Made by a program: the position numbers and the translations under genes. Below are positions 29,318 to 39,319 of a DNA stretch of 64,000 nucleotides, piece after piece; position 1 is the first letter of the stretch, and each line of letters starts with the position of its first letter. Source of the stretch: Haloactinomyces albus (lineage in GTDB: Bacteria > Actinomycetota > Actinomycetes > Mycobacteriales > Pseudonocardiaceae); NCBI RefSeq assembly GCF_031458135.1, contig NZ_JAVDXW010000001.1, positions 620,001 through 684,000 on the forward strand, given 5' to 3'. The notes beneath the pieces are model-generated. The model ran no database searches and was not told the origin of the DNA. It saw only the letters and a program-made list of their open reading frames with translations.

Positions 29318-31831
29318 CTACAGCTGGTCGACGGCGGTCACCCGGATGACCGCCGTGCCCGCCTCGTCGGAGGCGGCGAGGTCGATCTCGGCGCTGATAC
29401 CCCAGTCGCGATCCCCGGCCGGATCGTCGAAGATCTGCCGCGCGGTCCACGGGTCGTTGTCCTCGTTGATCATCAGCAGCGCAGGGCCTCGCGCGTCGGC
29501 ACCGGTGCCGATCTCCTCGTGCTGGTCGAAGTAGTCGTCCAGCGCCTCCGCCCACTCGTCGGCATCGAAACCGCTTTCGTGGTCGAGTTCGCCGAGCTCC
29601 TCGTGACGGCGCTGGGCGGCAAGCTGAACGCGCCGGAACAGCGCGTTACGCACCTGCACCCGGAATGCGCGGGTGTTCGCGGTCACCCGCCACGTCTCGT
29701 CGGCGGTCGGTGCCGGGGCAGCGGATTCCTCCCCGGAGGGATTGCGCAGGCGTTCCCACTCGTCGAGCAGGCTGGAGTCGACCTGGCGCACCAGCTCGCC
29801 CAACCACTCGATGAGATCACCGAGCTCCTCGGTCTTGGCATCGTCGGGCACGGTGTGGTGCAGTGCCTTGTAGACGTCGGCCAAGTACCGCAGCACCAGC
29901 CCTTCCGACCGTGCCAGGCCGTAGTGGTTGACGAACTCGACGAAGTTCATCGCCCGCTCGGACATGTCCCGCGCGACGGACTTCGGCGACAGCTCGTGCT
30001 CGGCAACCCACGGGTGACCCCGCCGGTAGGTTTCGTAGGCCGCCTCCAGCATCTCCTCGAGTGGCCGGGGATAGGTGATGTCCTCCAGCATCTCCATACG
30101 TTGCTCGTACTCGATGCCGTCGGCCTTCATCTGCGCGACCGCCTCGCCACGGGCCTTGTACTGCTGGGCCGACAGGACCTGACGTGGATCGTCCAATGTC
30201 GACTCGATGATCGAGAGCACGTCGTGGGCATAGGAGGGCGACTCCGCGTCGAGCAGTTCGATCGCGGCCAGAGCGAACGGCGACAGCGGCTGGTTGAGCG
30301 CGAAGTCGAACTGCAGGTCCATCGTCAGCCGGACCGTGCGTCCTTGCTCATCGGGCTCGTCGAGGCGTTCCACGACCCCGGCGGCCAGCAGAGCCCGGTA
30401 GATCGCGATCGCCCGCAGGATGTGCCGCCGTTGGGCGGGCCGGGACTCGTGGTTGTCGGTCAGCAGGTGCCGCATCGCCGCAAAGGCGTCACCCGGCCGG
30501 TTGACCACGTTGAGCAGCATCGCGTGCGTGACGTGAAAGCTCGATGTCAACGGTTCGGGCTGTGCCTCGACGAGCTTGTCGAAGGTTTTCTCGCTCCAGG
30601 ACACGAAACCCTCGGGAGGTTTCTTGCGCACCACCTTGCGGCGTTTCTTCGCGTCGTCGCCCGCCTTGGCCAGCGCCTTCTCGTTCTCGATCACGTGCTC
30701 GGGCGCCTGTACCACGACGTAGCCCGCCGTGTCGTAGCCTGCACGGCCCGCGCGACCTGCGACCTGATGGAACTCCCGAGCCTTGAGATGCCGGGTGCGC
30801 GTGCCGTCGAACTTCGTCAATCCGGTCAGCAGCACCGTCCGGATGGGCACGTTGATGCCGACGCCGAGAGTGTCGGTGCCGCAGATGACCTTGAGCAGCC
30901 CTGCCTGGGCGAGCTGTTCGACCAGGCGTCGGTACTTCGGCAGCATCCCGGCGTGGTGCACTCCGATGCCGTGCCGGATCAGCCGCGAGAGAGTCTTACC
31001 GAAACCGGCGGTGAAGCGGAAGTCCCCGATGGCCTCGGCGATCCGGCCACGCTGCTCCCGGCTCGCGACGTTCATGCTCACCAGTGCCTGCGCCTGCTCC
31101 AGGGCCGAGGCCTGGTTGAAGTACACGACGTAGATCGGTGCCTGGTTCCCGCCGAGCAGTTCCTCGATCGTCTCGTGCAGCGGAGTCATGGCGTAGCGGA
31201 ACGTCAGCGGGACCGGCCGCTCGGCGGAGCTGACCACGGCCGTCTCCCTACCCGTGCGCCGCGTCAGGTCCTTCTCGAAGTGGCTGACATCGCCGAGGGT
31301 GGCCGACATGAGCACGAACTGGGCCTGGGGCAGTTCCAGCATCGGCACTTGCCAGGCCCAGCCGCGTTCCGGTTCGGCGTAGAAGTGGAACTCGTCCATG
31401 ATGACCTGGCCGACCTCGGCTCGCGCACCGTCGCGCAGTGCGATGTTGGCCAGGATTTCGGCGGTGCAGCAGATGATGGGGGCCTCGGCGTTGACGCTGC
31501 TGTCGCCGGTCAGCATTCCGACGTTGTCGGCGCCGAACACGTCGACCAGCGCGAAGAACTTCTCCGAGACGAGCGCCTTGATCGGGGCGGTGTAGAAGCT
31601 GCGCTGCTTGGTGGCCAGCGCCGTGAAGTGCGCACCGACGGCGACGAGGCTCTTGCCGGAACCGGTCGGCGTGCTCACGATCACGTTGGCCCCGGACACG
31701 GCCTCCATCAGCGCTTCTTCCTGCGCCGGATAAAGCTCGATGTCCTGCTCGCTCGTCCACGTCATGAAGGTGTCGAGCAGGGCGTCGGGGGCGGGATCGG
31801 GGGTGTCCGGGAGCTGGTCGGTAAGCGTCAT
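29318..31831 (-). CDS. DEAD/DEAH box helicase of the Ski2/Mtr4-like type with DUF3516
   Basis: This 837-residue ATP-dependent nucleic acid helicase shows Walker A VSTPTGSGKSLVAVGAHF, a DExH box (QVIMDEFHFYAEPERGW), SAT motif (LMSATLGDVSHF), and late motifs GVGINVPIRTVLLTGLTKFD and HQVAGRAGRAGYDT. The C-terminal 350 residues are the actinobacterial DUF3516 region. Relatives unwind RNA or DNA in turnover or repair; the substrate here is unknown. ATG 31831 follows AGGAG. The gene is single and lies opposite a ZIP-like gene, starting 116 bases from it. Confidence 0.93.
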   Translation of the reverse strand: MTLTDQLPDTPDPAPDALLDTFMTWTSEQDIELYPAQEEALMEAVSGANVIVSTPTGSGKSLVAVGAHFTALATKQRSFYTAPIKALVSEKFFALVDVFGADNVGMLTGDSSVNAEAPIICCTAEILANIALRDGARAEVGQVIMDEFHFYAEPERGWAWQVPMLELPQAQFVLMSATLGDVSHFEKDLTRRTGRETAVVSSAERPVPLTFRYAMTPLHETIEELLGGNQAPIYVVYFNQASALEQAQALVSMNVASREQRGRIAEAIGDFRFTAGFGKTLSRLIRHGIGVHHAGMLPKYRRLVEQLAQAGLLKVICGTDTLGVGINVPIRTVLLTGLTKFDGTRTRHLKAREFHQVAGRAGRAGYDTAGYVVVQAPEHVIENEKALAKAGDDAKKRRKVVRKKPPEGFVSWSEKTFDKLVEAQPEPLTSSFHVTHAMLLNVVNRPGDAFAAMRHLLTDNHESRPAQRRHILRAIAIYRALLAAGVVERLDEPDEQGRTVRLTMDLQFDFALNQPLSPFALAAIELLDAESPSYAHDVLSIIESTLDDPRQVLSAQQYKARGEAVAQMKADGIEYEQRMEMLEDITYPRPLEEMLEAAYETYRRGHPWVAEHELSPKSVARDMSERAMNFVEFVNHYGLARSEGLVLRYLADVYKALHHTVPDDAKTEELGDLIEWLGELVRQVDSSLLDEWERLRNPSGEESAAPAPTADETWRVTANTRAFRVQVRNALFRRVQLAAQRRHEELGELDHESGFDADEWAEALDDYFDQHEEIGTGADARGPALLMINEDNDPWTARQIFDDPAGDRDWGISAEIDLAASDEAGTAVIRVTAVDQL

Positions 31832-31947
31832 CGCACTCCTATCGTCCCTGCTCATCTCCCACCGGCGGTAGGCGGGGTGCCCGACAGCACCCCACAGGAG
31901 TTTCTCGAGCTGTGCGACACCGGCCCTTCCCCCGGATAATACGGCCG

Positions 31948-32655
31948 GTGTCGGCATTGATGATCACCGCGGTAGCCGCCGGTCCGGTCCTGGCCATCCC
32001 GGCCGGTGCCGGACTGGCCATGTGGCGCCCCCCGCGTCCGTGGCAGGCCAGCGCGGTCCAGCACCTGGCCGCCGGACTGCTCATCGGGGCCGTCGCCCTG
32101 GAGTTGCTCGCCCCCGTTTCGCGCGGGTCTCCCTGGGCCGCCGTGCTCGGGGTGGGCGCGGGACTGGGTGCGGTGCTGCTGCTCAACGCGCTCTCCGAAC
32201 GATTGCGCAAGCGGGGGCAGCAGTCCGGCGGTATGGGCTTGGCCGCTGTGGTCACGGCCGACCTCGCCATCGACGGGATCCTCCTCGGCGTGGCGGCTTC
32301 GCAGGACCTCCGGCTGGGGTGGTTGCTGGCGATCGGCCTCGTCCTGGAGGACTTCTTCACCACGCTGTCGCTGACGATCAGCCTGTTGGAGAACACCGGA
32401 AGAAGGAAGATCACCCTGATCGCGGGAGGCATCGCGGCGGGGATGGTCCTCGGGGTTGTCCTCGGAGCAATGCTGGCCCCGGTGCTCTCCCGGTTCGGCT
32501 ACCACGTCGTGCTGGCGTTCGGTGCCGTGGCACTGCTGTTCCTCGTCCTGGAGGAACTGATGCGCGAGGCGCACCAGGTCGAGGAAACGCCCTGGGCCAC
32601 CACGACCCTGTTCGTCGGGTTACTCGGCTTCGTGCTCCTGCACATGCTCCTCTGA
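31948..32655 (+). CDS. ZIP-superfamily-like membrane protein with altered metal-site residues
   Basis: From GTG 31948 (ATG 31960 is also possible) the product has 235 residues and about eight hydrophobic helices. QHLAAGLLIGAVALELLAPV matches the first ZIP helix pattern. The helices that normally carry the metal ligands (HNxPDG and HEIPxE) read AIDGILLGVAA and LVLEDFFTTLSL here: the histidines are gone and acidic residues partly remain. It may be a transporter with another specificity or a non-transporting relative. It is divergent from the helicase. Confidence 0.6.
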   Translation: MSALMITAVAAGPVLAIPAGAGLAMWRPPRPWQASAVQHLAAGLLIGAVALELLAPVSRGSPWAAVLGVGAGLGAVLLLNALSERLRKRGQQSGGMGLAAVVTADLAIDGILLGVAASQDLRLGWLLAIGLVLEDFFTTLSLTISLLENTGRRKITLIAGGIAAGMVLGVVLGAMLAPVLSRFGYHVVLAFGAVALLFLVLEELMREAHQVEETPWATTTLFVGLLGFVLLHMLL

Positions 32656-32883
32656 GCAAGATCGCGGAACCATCTCCGCCGGTGCTGCCGGTGCTGCCGG
32701 TGCTGCCGAGATCCATACGAGTCGCACCCGGCGGATCAGCGAGAACATCTCCTGCGCATCGACGGCGGACGAGCAGTGCGCCAGTGACCGACCGTCCTCG
32801 GTGAACACACTCGCGCGCCGCCCGACCTCGATGCCCGGGCGGTACAGCAAGGCCCCCGAAGACGGGATGCTCGTCGTTCCCAC
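32620..32883 (-). CDS. Possible small hypothetical protein
   Basis: From GTG 32883 an 87-residue frame reads VGTTSIPSSGALLYRPGIEV then FTEDGRSLAHCSSAVDAQEM and LIRRVRLVWIS. Codon third positions are strongly G/C through this part, as in real genes here, and then an alanine-proline repeat follows from the GGTGCTGCC tandem. The frame overlaps the end of the ZIP-like gene by 36 bases. No family is recognised and the ribosome site is weak, so it may be a remnant. Confidence 0.35.
   Translation of the reverse strand: MGTTSIPSSGALLYRPGIEVGRRASVFTEDGRSLAHCSSAVDAQEMFSLIRRVRLVWISAAPAAPAAPAEMVPRSCSEEHVQEHEAE
32681..32707. repeat. Three tandem copies of GGTGCTGCC
   Basis: Three perfect nine-base units lie just past the ZIP-like stop. 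On the minus strand they encode an alanine-alanine-proline repeat in the small open frame. Slippage is the likely origin. Confidence 0.8.
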
Positions 32884-32968
32884 GACCCGCTGGTCCGCCT
32901 GCCTCCACGACCCTCGACGACGTCGGCACCGCCCACCCCATCCTCGACAACCTGTCGGAAGGACCGGA

Positions 32969-33262
32969 ATGACCATTGAAGCCGAGCCCCTCGTCCGCTT
33001 CGGGCGCAACGAACGCGACCACATCAGCGTGCACGTTCCCGAAAGCCACGTACCCGTACTCGACGTTATCGACGAGCGCGCCCTGACCACCATCTCCCAC
33101 CGGGACTTCATCACCATCACCGAGGGCTGTCTCGCCGAACTCGACCGCTGGTACACCGAACACGGCATCTCCACCGACCAACGCCACGACCTCTACCACC
33201 CCACCGAAAACCCCACCGGCAAGCCGTACCACGAACTGCGCTCGGGCCGTTTCCAAGCCTGA
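32969..33262 (+). CDS. Small hypothetical protein
   Basis: From ATG 32969, with GGAAGG six bases upstream, the product has 97 residues. It is acidic and soluble: MTIEAEPLVRFGRNERDHIS, then FITITEGCLAELDRWYTEHG and YHPTENPTGKPYHELRSGRF. Third positions are G/C-rich throughout, so it is probably a real gene. I do not recognise the family. It lies between the ZIP-like gene and a helicase fragment and has no obvious partner. Confidence 0.65.
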   Translation: MTIEAEPLVRFGRNERDHISVHVPESHVPVLDVIDERALTTISHRDFITITEGCLAELDRWYTEHGISTDQRHDLYHPTENPTGKPYHELRSGRFQA

Positions 33263-33371
33263 TCAACGAAGTCCCGCTGCCGGTACGAATCGACCGGCGA
33301 ACACGGCCTCCATCAGCGCTTCCTCCCCAGGCCGAATAGAGTTCGAGGTCCTGCTCGGCCCGTCCACGCAC
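33263..33371 (-). pseudogene. Decayed fragment of a DUF3516 helicase gene
   Basis: On the minus strand RAEQDLELYSA in one frame is followed by GEEALMEAVFAGRFVPAAG in another. The intact helicase at 29318-31831 reads TSEQDIELYPAQEEALMEAV at its residues 27-46. At the DNA level 33301-33365 matches about 31685-31750 closely. It is therefore a frameshifted scrap of a second copy, probably from an old duplication or recombination. It stops after the helicase-like stretch and has no function. Confidence 0.7.
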
Positions 33372-33457
33372 GGTCCGGACCGTGCCGCCGTACCGTGGAA
33401 TGCTCCGCCTTTGATGAATCGCCGGTTGGTTGTCGAGGAACGCTGGATGGAGATGAG

Positions 33458-33829
33458 ATGCACGAGCAGGTGCCCTGGGCGGGTGTGATCATCGTGGCGG
33501 TAACGATGGTCGGCGGTGCACTGCTCGTACACCAGGTGGTTCGGCGCGCTTCGGACGGTCGCCTCCGCCGTAATGACTTCGCCGGTATCCGAACTCCGTC
33601 CACGATGGCGAACGAGTCGGCCTGGATCGCCGGCCACCGGGCGGCACGCCGGGCGACCGATCTCGGGGCTGGAGGCATGGGCCTTACCGGTGTGATCGTT
33701 CTTGGACTGCGAGACCCGTGGCCCTTCCTGATCACGACACTGTCGGGGGCTATGTGGGTGCTCTTCTGGGTGTTCGTCAGCGCACGCCAGGCCGGCAAGG
33801 CAGCCCGGTCGGCCTCCGACATCACGTAG
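33458..33829 (+). CDS. SdpI family membrane protein
   Basis: The 123-residue protein has three hydrophobic segments (about residues 7-25, 71-86 and 88-105) and the SdpI signature RRNDFAGIRTPSTMANESAW followed by HRAARRATD. In Bacillus SdpI gives immunity to a killing peptide; most actinomycete relatives are uncharacterised. ATG 33458 follows GGATGGAGAT. It stands alone between a helicase fragment and the methylmalonyl-CoA mutase genes. Confidence 0.85.
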   Translation: MHEQVPWAGVIIVAVTMVGGALLVHQVVRRASDGRLRRNDFAGIRTPSTMANESAWIAGHRAARRATDLGAGGMGLTGVIVLGLRDPWPFLITTLSGAMWVLFWVFVSARQAGKAARSASDIT

Positions 33830-34069
33830 GCAACGGCGGTGCCGACACACACCGGGATCAGCACGCTCAGTCCCGTTGACGCTTCGGGGAAACGACCGGG
33901 TCCCTTGCCCTCCCTGCACACCGCTGGAGCTACCGAACACGGCCGATCCGACCAAATCACCTCCTGACCAGGCATGAGACACTGCTTGGCAAAGCATGAG
34001 CGCCTGTGCGACCTGCGTCACACCCCTGAGCTGTCTCGCTGAGCGATCGCTGGGCCTACCATCTGCTCC

Positions 34070-36007
34070 ATGACGGCGTCCCAGCACTCAGCGTCGAGCA
34101 GTGGCCGATCCGAACTCGCCCTCATGGAGGGGTTCGAGGTGCCGACTCACGAGCAGTGGCAGCAGCAGGTGGAGAAGGTCCTACGCAAGTCCGGCCTGCT
34201 CGCCGAAGGAACACCGACACCCGCTGCGCCGGAAACCCTCCTGGCCGCCACCACGCACGACGGAATCACCGTGCAACCGCTGTACACGGCGGGCCACGAC
34301 TCCCCGGAAGCCGGATATCCCGGATCGGCTCCCTTCGTCCGGGGCAGCCGACCGGACGGCCGCGTCACCGAGGGCTGGGACATACGGCAGCGCCACACCG
34401 ACCCGGACGCGACGGTGACGAACCGGGAAATCCTGGCGGACCTCTCGGGGGGCGCGGCCTCGGTGTGGTTGCGTCTGGGGCCATCCGGCGTGGCCGTGAA
34501 CGACCTCGCCGATGCCTTGCACGGCGTGCATCTGGACATGGCCGGCGTCGTCCTGGAGGCCGGTGAGCGCTTCGGCGAAGCGGCCGAGACCCTGCTGAAG
34601 CTGGCCGCCGAGAACGGTGTGCAACCGAGTTCGCTGCGCGGGAACCTCGGCGCGGACCCGATCAGTGTGCACGCGCGCACCGGGCAAGCTCCGGACAACG
34701 CTCCCGCCATCGATCTGGCACGTCGCTGCGCCGAGTCCTACACCGGGGTGCACGCGATCACCGTGGACGGTCTGCCCTACCACGACGCGGGCGGTTCCGA
34801 CACCGAGGAACTCGGCTGCACGATGGCGGCCGGAGTCACCTACCTGCGTCTGCTGACGGCACCCGCCCCGGCCGGGGCCGGGTTGGACATCGACACGGCT
34901 GCCGGACTGCTGGAGTTCCGCTACGCGGCCACCGTCGACCAGTTCCTCACGATCGCCAAGCTCCGCGCGGCACGCCGGATGTGGGAACGAGTGCTGCGCG
35001 CCTGCGGCGCCTCCGAGCACGCCCGCGCCCAGGCCCAGCACGCGGTTACCTCCTCGGCGATGCTCACGCAACGCGATCCCTGGGTGAACATGCTGCGCAC
35101 GACGATCGCCGCCTTCGCGGCCGGAGCCGGTGGCGCTCAGGCAGTGACGGTGCAGCCCTTCGATGCCGCGATCGGGCTGCCGGACGGTTTCTCCCGGCGG
35201 ATGGCCCGCAACACCCAGTCACTGCTGCTGGAGGAATCGCATCTGGCGCAGGTCATCGACCCGGCCGGTGGCTCCTACTACGTCGAGCAGCTCACCGACG
35301 ACCTCGCCCGAACCGGGTGGGAGTGGTTCCAGCGCATCGAGGCGGCAGGCGGCATGTCGGCCGCGCTGGATTCGGGTCTGGTCGCCGACAAACTCGCGGC
35401 GACCTGGTCGCAACGGCAGGAATCGATCGCCGACCGCAGCGATCCGATCACCGGGGTCAGCGAGTTCCCGGACCTCGACGAGACACCACTGCGCCGCGAA
35501 CCCGCACCGGAATCCGGTGACGAGCCGACGGCGCGGACTGCGCTGCCCCGCCACCGCTACGCCGAGGACTACGAGCGCCTGCGCGACGCCGCCGATAGGC
35601 ACCTGGCCGATTCCGGCAGACGCCCCCGGGTTTTCCTGGCCACGCTCGGCTCGCTGGCCGCCTACAACGCCCGTGCCTCCTTCGCACGGAACCTGTTCGC
35701 AGCAGGCGGTATCGAAACACCGGAAGCCGGAGTCACCGAATCCACCCGGGACCTGGTGGACGCCTTCACCGAGGCGGAGACCTCGCTGGTGTGTCTGTGC
35801 TCCTCGGACAAGGTCTACGCCGAACGCGCGGAAGCCGCCGCCGAAACCCTCAAACAGGCCGGTGCGAGCGTGGTGCTGCTCGCGGGCGCTCCCCAGGACC
35901 CGCCGCCTGCCGGTGTGGACGGCTTCGTCCACAAGGGTGGCAACGCGCTGGAAATTTTGGCCGATATCCACCACAGGTGGGGATCAGCGAACGGAGCGAA
36001 GCAATGA
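34070..36007 (+). CDS. mutA: Methylmalonyl-CoA mutase small (beta) subunit
   Basis: The 645-residue protein is the non-catalytic partner of MutB in the heterodimer that interconverts succinyl-CoA and methylmalonyl-CoA. It has the mutase TIM-barrel region (residues about 60-470, including [10 protein letters not shown] and [20 protein letters not shown]). The C-terminal cobalamin-like domain lacks the DxHxxG motif, as expected for the small subunit. ATG 34070 fits the family. The stop overlaps the mutB start by four bases. It supports propionyl-CoA use or supply of methylmalonyl-CoA units. Confidence 0.96.
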   Translation: MTASQHSASSSGRSELALMEGFEVPTHEQWQQQVEKVLRKSGLLAEGTPTPAAPETLLAATTHDGITVQPLYTAGHDSPEAGYPGSAPFVRGSRPDGRVTEGWDIRQRHTDPDATVTNREILADLSGGAASVWLRLGPSGVAVNDLADALHGVHLDMAGVVLEAGERFGEAAETLLKLAAENGVQPSSLRGNLGADPISVHARTGQAPDNAPAIDLARRCAESYTGVHAITVDGLPYHDAGGSDTEELGCTMAAGVTYLRLLTAPAPAGAGLDIDTAAGLLEFRYAATVDQFLTIAKLRAARRMWERVLRACGASEHARAQAQHAVTSSAMLTQRDPWVNMLRTTIAAFAAGAGGAQAVTVQPFDAAIGLPDGFSRRMARNTQSLLLEESHLAQVIDPAGGSYYVEQLTDDLARTGWEWFQRIEAAGGMSAALDSGLVADKLAATWSQRQESIADRSDPITGVSEFPDLDETPLRREPAPESGDEPTARTALPRHRYAEDYERLRDAADRHLADSGRRPRVFLATLGSLAAYNARASFARNLFAAGGIETPEAGVTESTRDLVDAFTEAETSLVCLCSSDKVYAERAEAAAETLKQAGASVVLLAGAPQDPPPAGVDGFVHKGGNALEILADIHHRWGSANGAKQ

Positions 36008-38244
36008 CACGCAACGACCAGGTCCCCGGTTTCGCCGAAATCCCCCTCGACGATCCGATCGGCTCGGGTGACCGCGAGCAGTGGGACAGCGCCGTGCAAG
36101 CGGCTACCGGCACGGAATCCGACGCGCTCACCTGGGAAACTCCGGAGGGCATCGACCTCAAGCCGCTGTACACCGCCGCCGACACCGAAGAGCTGGACTT
36201 CCCGCGCACGTATCCGGGTATCGCGCCCTACCTGCGGGGGCCGTACTCGACGATGTACGTCAACCAACCGTGGACGGTGCGTCAGTACGCCGGGTTCTCC
36301 ACAGCGAGCGAATCCAACGCCTTCTACCGCCGCAACCTCGCCGCCGGCCAGAAGGGGCTGTCGGTGGCCTTCGATCTGGCCACCCACCGCGGCTACGACT
36401 CCGACCACCCGCGTGTCGGCGGTGACGTCGGCATGGCCGGGGTGGCCATCGACTCCCTCTACGACATGCGCCAGCTGTTCGACGGTATCCCGCTGGACCG
36501 CATGAGCGTGTCGATGACCATGAACGGCGCCGTCCTGCCGGTGCTGGCGCTGTTCATCGTCGCCGCCGAGGAACAGGGCGTACCACCGGAGAAACTCGCC
36601 GGGACCATCCAGAACGACATCCTCAAGGAGTTCATGGTCCGCAACACCTATATTTACCCTCCGCAGCCGTCGATGCGGATCATCTCCGACATCTTCTCCT
36701 ACACCTCGCAGAAGATGCCGAAGTTCAACTCCATCTCGATCTCCGGCTACCACATCCAGGAAGCCGGGGCCACCGCCGATCTCGAACTCGCCTACACCCT
36801 GGCCGACGGCCTCGACTACATCCGCGCCGGTCGGCAGGCGGGTCTGGACATCGATTCCTTCGCTCCCCGACTCTCGTTCTTCTGGGGCATCGGGATGCAC
36901 TTCGGCATGGAGGTCGCCAAACTCCGTGCCGCCCGGCTGCTGTGGGCCGAGCTCGTCGGCCGATTCGAGCCACAGGACCCGAAGTCGCTGTCGCTGCGCA
37001 CCCACTCGCAGACCTCCGGTTGGTCGTTGACCGCACAGGACGCCTTCAACAACGTCGCCCGTACCTGCGTGGAGGCGATGGCCGCCACCCAGGGGCACAC
37101 CCAGTCGCTGCACACCAACGCCCTCGACGAGGCACTGGCGCTGCCGACCGACTTCTCCGCCCGGATCGCCCGCAACACGCAACTCGTGCTGCAACAGGAG
37201 TCCGGTACCACGCGGGTCATCGACCCGTGGGGAGGCAGCCACTACATCGAGCGGCTCACCCAGGACCTCGCCGAACGCGCCTGGACCCACATCACCGAGG
37301 TCGAAGAGGCCGGCGGGATGGCCCAGGCCATCGACGCGGGTATCCCCAAACTGCGGATCGAGGAGGCCGCCGCGCGCACGCAGGCCCGCATCGACTCCGG
37401 GCGGCAGCCACTGATCGGCGTCAACAAGTACCAGCCCGACGCCGAAGAGGCCGACGGGGCGCCCGATGTGCGCAAGGTCGACAACACCGCCGTGCGCGAG
37501 GAGCAACTCGACAAGCTGCGGCGACTGCGGGAAGAACGCAATGACGAGGCCTGCACGGCCGCGCTGGCCCGGCTCACCGCCGCAGCCGAGGCCAGTGTGG
37601 ACGGAAACCGCCCCGACGATCTGGACCACAACCTTCTGACGCTGGCCGTCGACGCCGCGCGCGCCAAGGCCACCGTCGGGGAGATCTCCGATGCGCTGGA
37701 GAAGGTCTTCGGGCGTCACTCCGGCCAGATCCGTACGATTTCCGGGGTGTACACCGACGAAGCGGGCCCCTCGGACAACATCGAGGGTGCCCGCGCCCTG
37801 GTGGACGGGTTCGCCGAGGCCGAAGGTCGCCGTCCGCGCATCCTCGTGGCCAAGATGGGCCAGGACGGTCACGACCGGGGACAGAAAGTCATCGCCACCG
37901 CCTTCGCCGATCTCGGATTCGACGTCGACGTCGGTCCGCTGTTCCAGACTCCGGCCGAGGTCGCCCAGCAGGCAGCGGAATCCGATGTCCACATCGTCGG
38001 TGTGTCCAGCCTGGCTGCCGGGCACCTCACTCTGGTGCCCGCGCTGCGTGAGCAGCTGCGCGAGGTAGGCCGGGAGGACATCACGATCGTCGTCGGTGGT
38101 GTCATCCCCCCTGCCGATCACGACGCGCTGTACGCAGCGGGAGCCTCCGCCGTGTTCGGGCCCGGTACCGTCATCGCCGACGCCGCACACGGCCTCCTGC
38201 GTCGGCTCCACTCCCAAGCCGGTCACGACGCCGAGCAGGGCTGA
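36004..38244 (+). CDS. mutB: Methylmalonyl-CoA mutase large (alpha) subunit
   Basis: The 746-residue catalytic subunit binds adenosylcobalamin. The barrel holds the substrate site ([20 protein letters not shown] and [18 protein letters not shown]). The C-terminal domain has D621-G-H623-D-R-G626 (GQDGHDRG), then GVSSLAAGH and VVGGVIP, the base-off cobalamin motif with H623 as lower ligand. It is full length. It is coupled to mutA by ATGA and followed 21 bases later by the MeaB-type chaperone. No cobalamin riboswitch was found upstream of mutA. Confidence 0.97.
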   Translation: MTRNDQVPGFAEIPLDDPIGSGDREQWDSAVQAATGTESDALTWETPEGIDLKPLYTAADTEELDFPRTYPGIAPYLRGPYSTMYVNQPWTVRQYAGFSTASESNAFYRRNLAAGQKGLSVAFDLATHRGYDSDHPRVGGDVGMAGVAIDSLYDMRQLFDGIPLDRMSVSMTMNGAVLPVLALFIVAAEEQGVPPEKLAGTIQNDILKEFMVRNTYIYPPQPSMRIISDIFSYTSQKMPKFNSISISGYHIQEAGATADLELAYTLADGLDYIRAGRQAGLDIDSFAPRLSFFWGIGMHFGMEVAKLRAARLLWAELVGRFEPQDPKSLSLRTHSQTSGWSLTAQDAFNNVARTCVEAMAATQGHTQSLHTNALDEALALPTDFSARIARNTQLVLQQESGTTRVIDPWGGSHYIERLTQDLAERAWTHITEVEEAGGMAQAIDAGIPKLRIEEAAARTQARIDSGRQPLIGVNKYQPDAEEADGAPDVRKVDNTAVREEQLDKLRRLREERNDEACTAALARLTAAAEASVDGNRPDDLDHNLLTLAVDAARAKATVGEISDALEKVFGRHSGQIRTISGVYTDEAGPSDNIEGARALVDGFAEAEGRRPRILVAKMGQDGHDRGQKVIATAFADLGFDVDVGPLFQTPAEVAQQAAESDVHIVGVSSLAAGHLTLVPALREQLREVGREDITIVVGGVIPPADHDALYAAGASAVFGPGTVIADAAHGLLRRLHSQAGHDAEQG

Positions 38245-38265
38245 CAGGCAAACCATCGAGAGATC

Positions 38266-39252
38266 ATGCCGCGCATCATCGACGTCCACGACTACGCCAA
38301 GGGCGTACTGGCCGGTTCCCGCACCAAACTCGCCCAGGCGATCACGCTGGTCGAGTCCAGCCGCTCCGATCACCGCGCGCGGGCCCAGGAACTCCTCGTC
38401 GAGTTGTTGCCGCATTCCGGGCACGCCCACCGCGTCGGAATCACCGGCGTGCCCGGAGTCGGCAAGTCGACCTTCATCGAATCACTGGGCACGATGCTCA
38501 CCGCCGCCGGGCATCGGGTGGCGGTGCTGGCCGTCGACCCCTCCTCCAGCCGCAGCGGCGGCAGCATCCTCGGGGACAAGACTCGGATGCCCACGTTGGC
38601 CACCGACCCGTCGGCTTTCGTGCGCCCTTCCCCCACGGCAGGAACACTCGGTGGGGTCGCCCGCGCCACCCGCGAGACCATCGTGCTGATGGAGGCGGCC
38701 GGATTCGACGTGGTGCTCGTGGAAACCGTCGGAGTGGGGCAGTCCGAGATCACCGTGGCGGGCATGGTCGACTGCTTTTTGATGCTGACCCTCGCCCGCA
38801 CCGGGGACCAACTGCAGGGCATCAAGAAGGGGGTGCTGGAGCTGGCGGATCTGGTCGCGGTGAACAAGGCCGACGGTCCCCACGAGGCCGACGCTCGCAA
38901 AGCCGCCCGTGAGTTGCGTGGAGCACTGCGGCTGCTCACCCCCGCCGGGGCTTCGTGGAGGCCACCCGTGCTGACCTGTAGCGGACTGAACGGCACCGGC
39001 CTCGACACGCTGTGGGAGCACATCGAGCAGCACCGCGCCACGCTGACCGAAACCGGCGAGCTCGCCGAGAAGCGCAGCCGTCAGCAGGTCGACTGGACCT
39101 GGTCACTGGTGCGCGATCAGCTCATGTCCGAACTGACCGGGCACTCGGGCGTCCAGAGCGTCCTCGGCGAGGTGGAACAACAGGTGCGCGACGGCGAGCT
39201 CACCGCGAGCCTGGCCGCGCAACGTATCCTCGGCGCCTTCCGCGGAGCTTGA
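38266..39252 (+). CDS. meaB: Methylmalonyl-CoA mutase-associated GTPase MeaB
   Basis: The 328-residue P-loop GTPase (ArgK/MeaB) gates cobalamin delivery to and protects methylmalonyl-CoA mutase. Walker A is [12 protein letters not shown] near residues 61-72. [29 protein letters not shown] and the guanine motif NKAD are present. It follows mutB directly with GAGAGATC as ribosome site, forming the usual mutA-mutB-meaB operon. The following hairpin ends the unit. Confidence 0.96.
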   Translation: MPRIIDVHDYAKGVLAGSRTKLAQAITLVESSRSDHRARAQELLVELLPHSGHAHRVGITGVPGVGKSTFIESLGTMLTAAGHRVAVLAVDPSSSRSGGSILGDKTRMPTLATDPSAFVRPSPTAGTLGGVARATRETIVLMEAAGFDVVLVETVGVGQSEITVAGMVDCFLMLTLARTGDQLQGIKKGVLELADLVAVNKADGPHEADARKAARELRGALRLLTPAGASWRPPVLTCSGLNGTGLDTLWEHIEQHRATLTETGELAEKRSRQQVDWTWSLVRDQLMSELTGHSGVQSVLGEVEQQVRDGELTASLAAQRILGAFRGA

Positions 39253-39263
39253 TCCACCCCCGG

Positions 39264-39312
39264 GGTGAATGCGTCGTCGTGACAGTCTGACTGCCAGCAT
39301 GACGCGTTCACC
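39264..39312. terminator. Hairpin between convergent meaB and the DUF305 gene
   Basis: GGTGAATGCGTC (39264-39275) pairs with GACGCGTTCACC (39301-39312), eleven of twelve bases, between two gene ends. It may serve both strands. Confidence 0.6.
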
Positions 39313-39319
39313 TCGCCGG

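Noticed and set aside
29201..31939. 912-codon plus-strand frame antisense to the DUF3516 helicase
   Set aside because: It has no recognisable domain and is explained by the codon bias of the helicase gene.
32681..32707. Tandem GGTGCTGCC as a CRISPR-like repeat
   Set aside because: The units are only nine bases and directly adjacent with no spacers, so this is simple slippage.
33830..34069. Possible cobalamin riboswitch ahead of mutA
   Set aside because: I could not find the conserved GCCACTG-type B12 box or the expected hairpins; a covariance search would be decisive.
35815..38430. 871-codon minus-strand frame antisense to mutB
   Set aside because: It lacks any family signature; mutB is complete with its cobalamin motif on the other strand.
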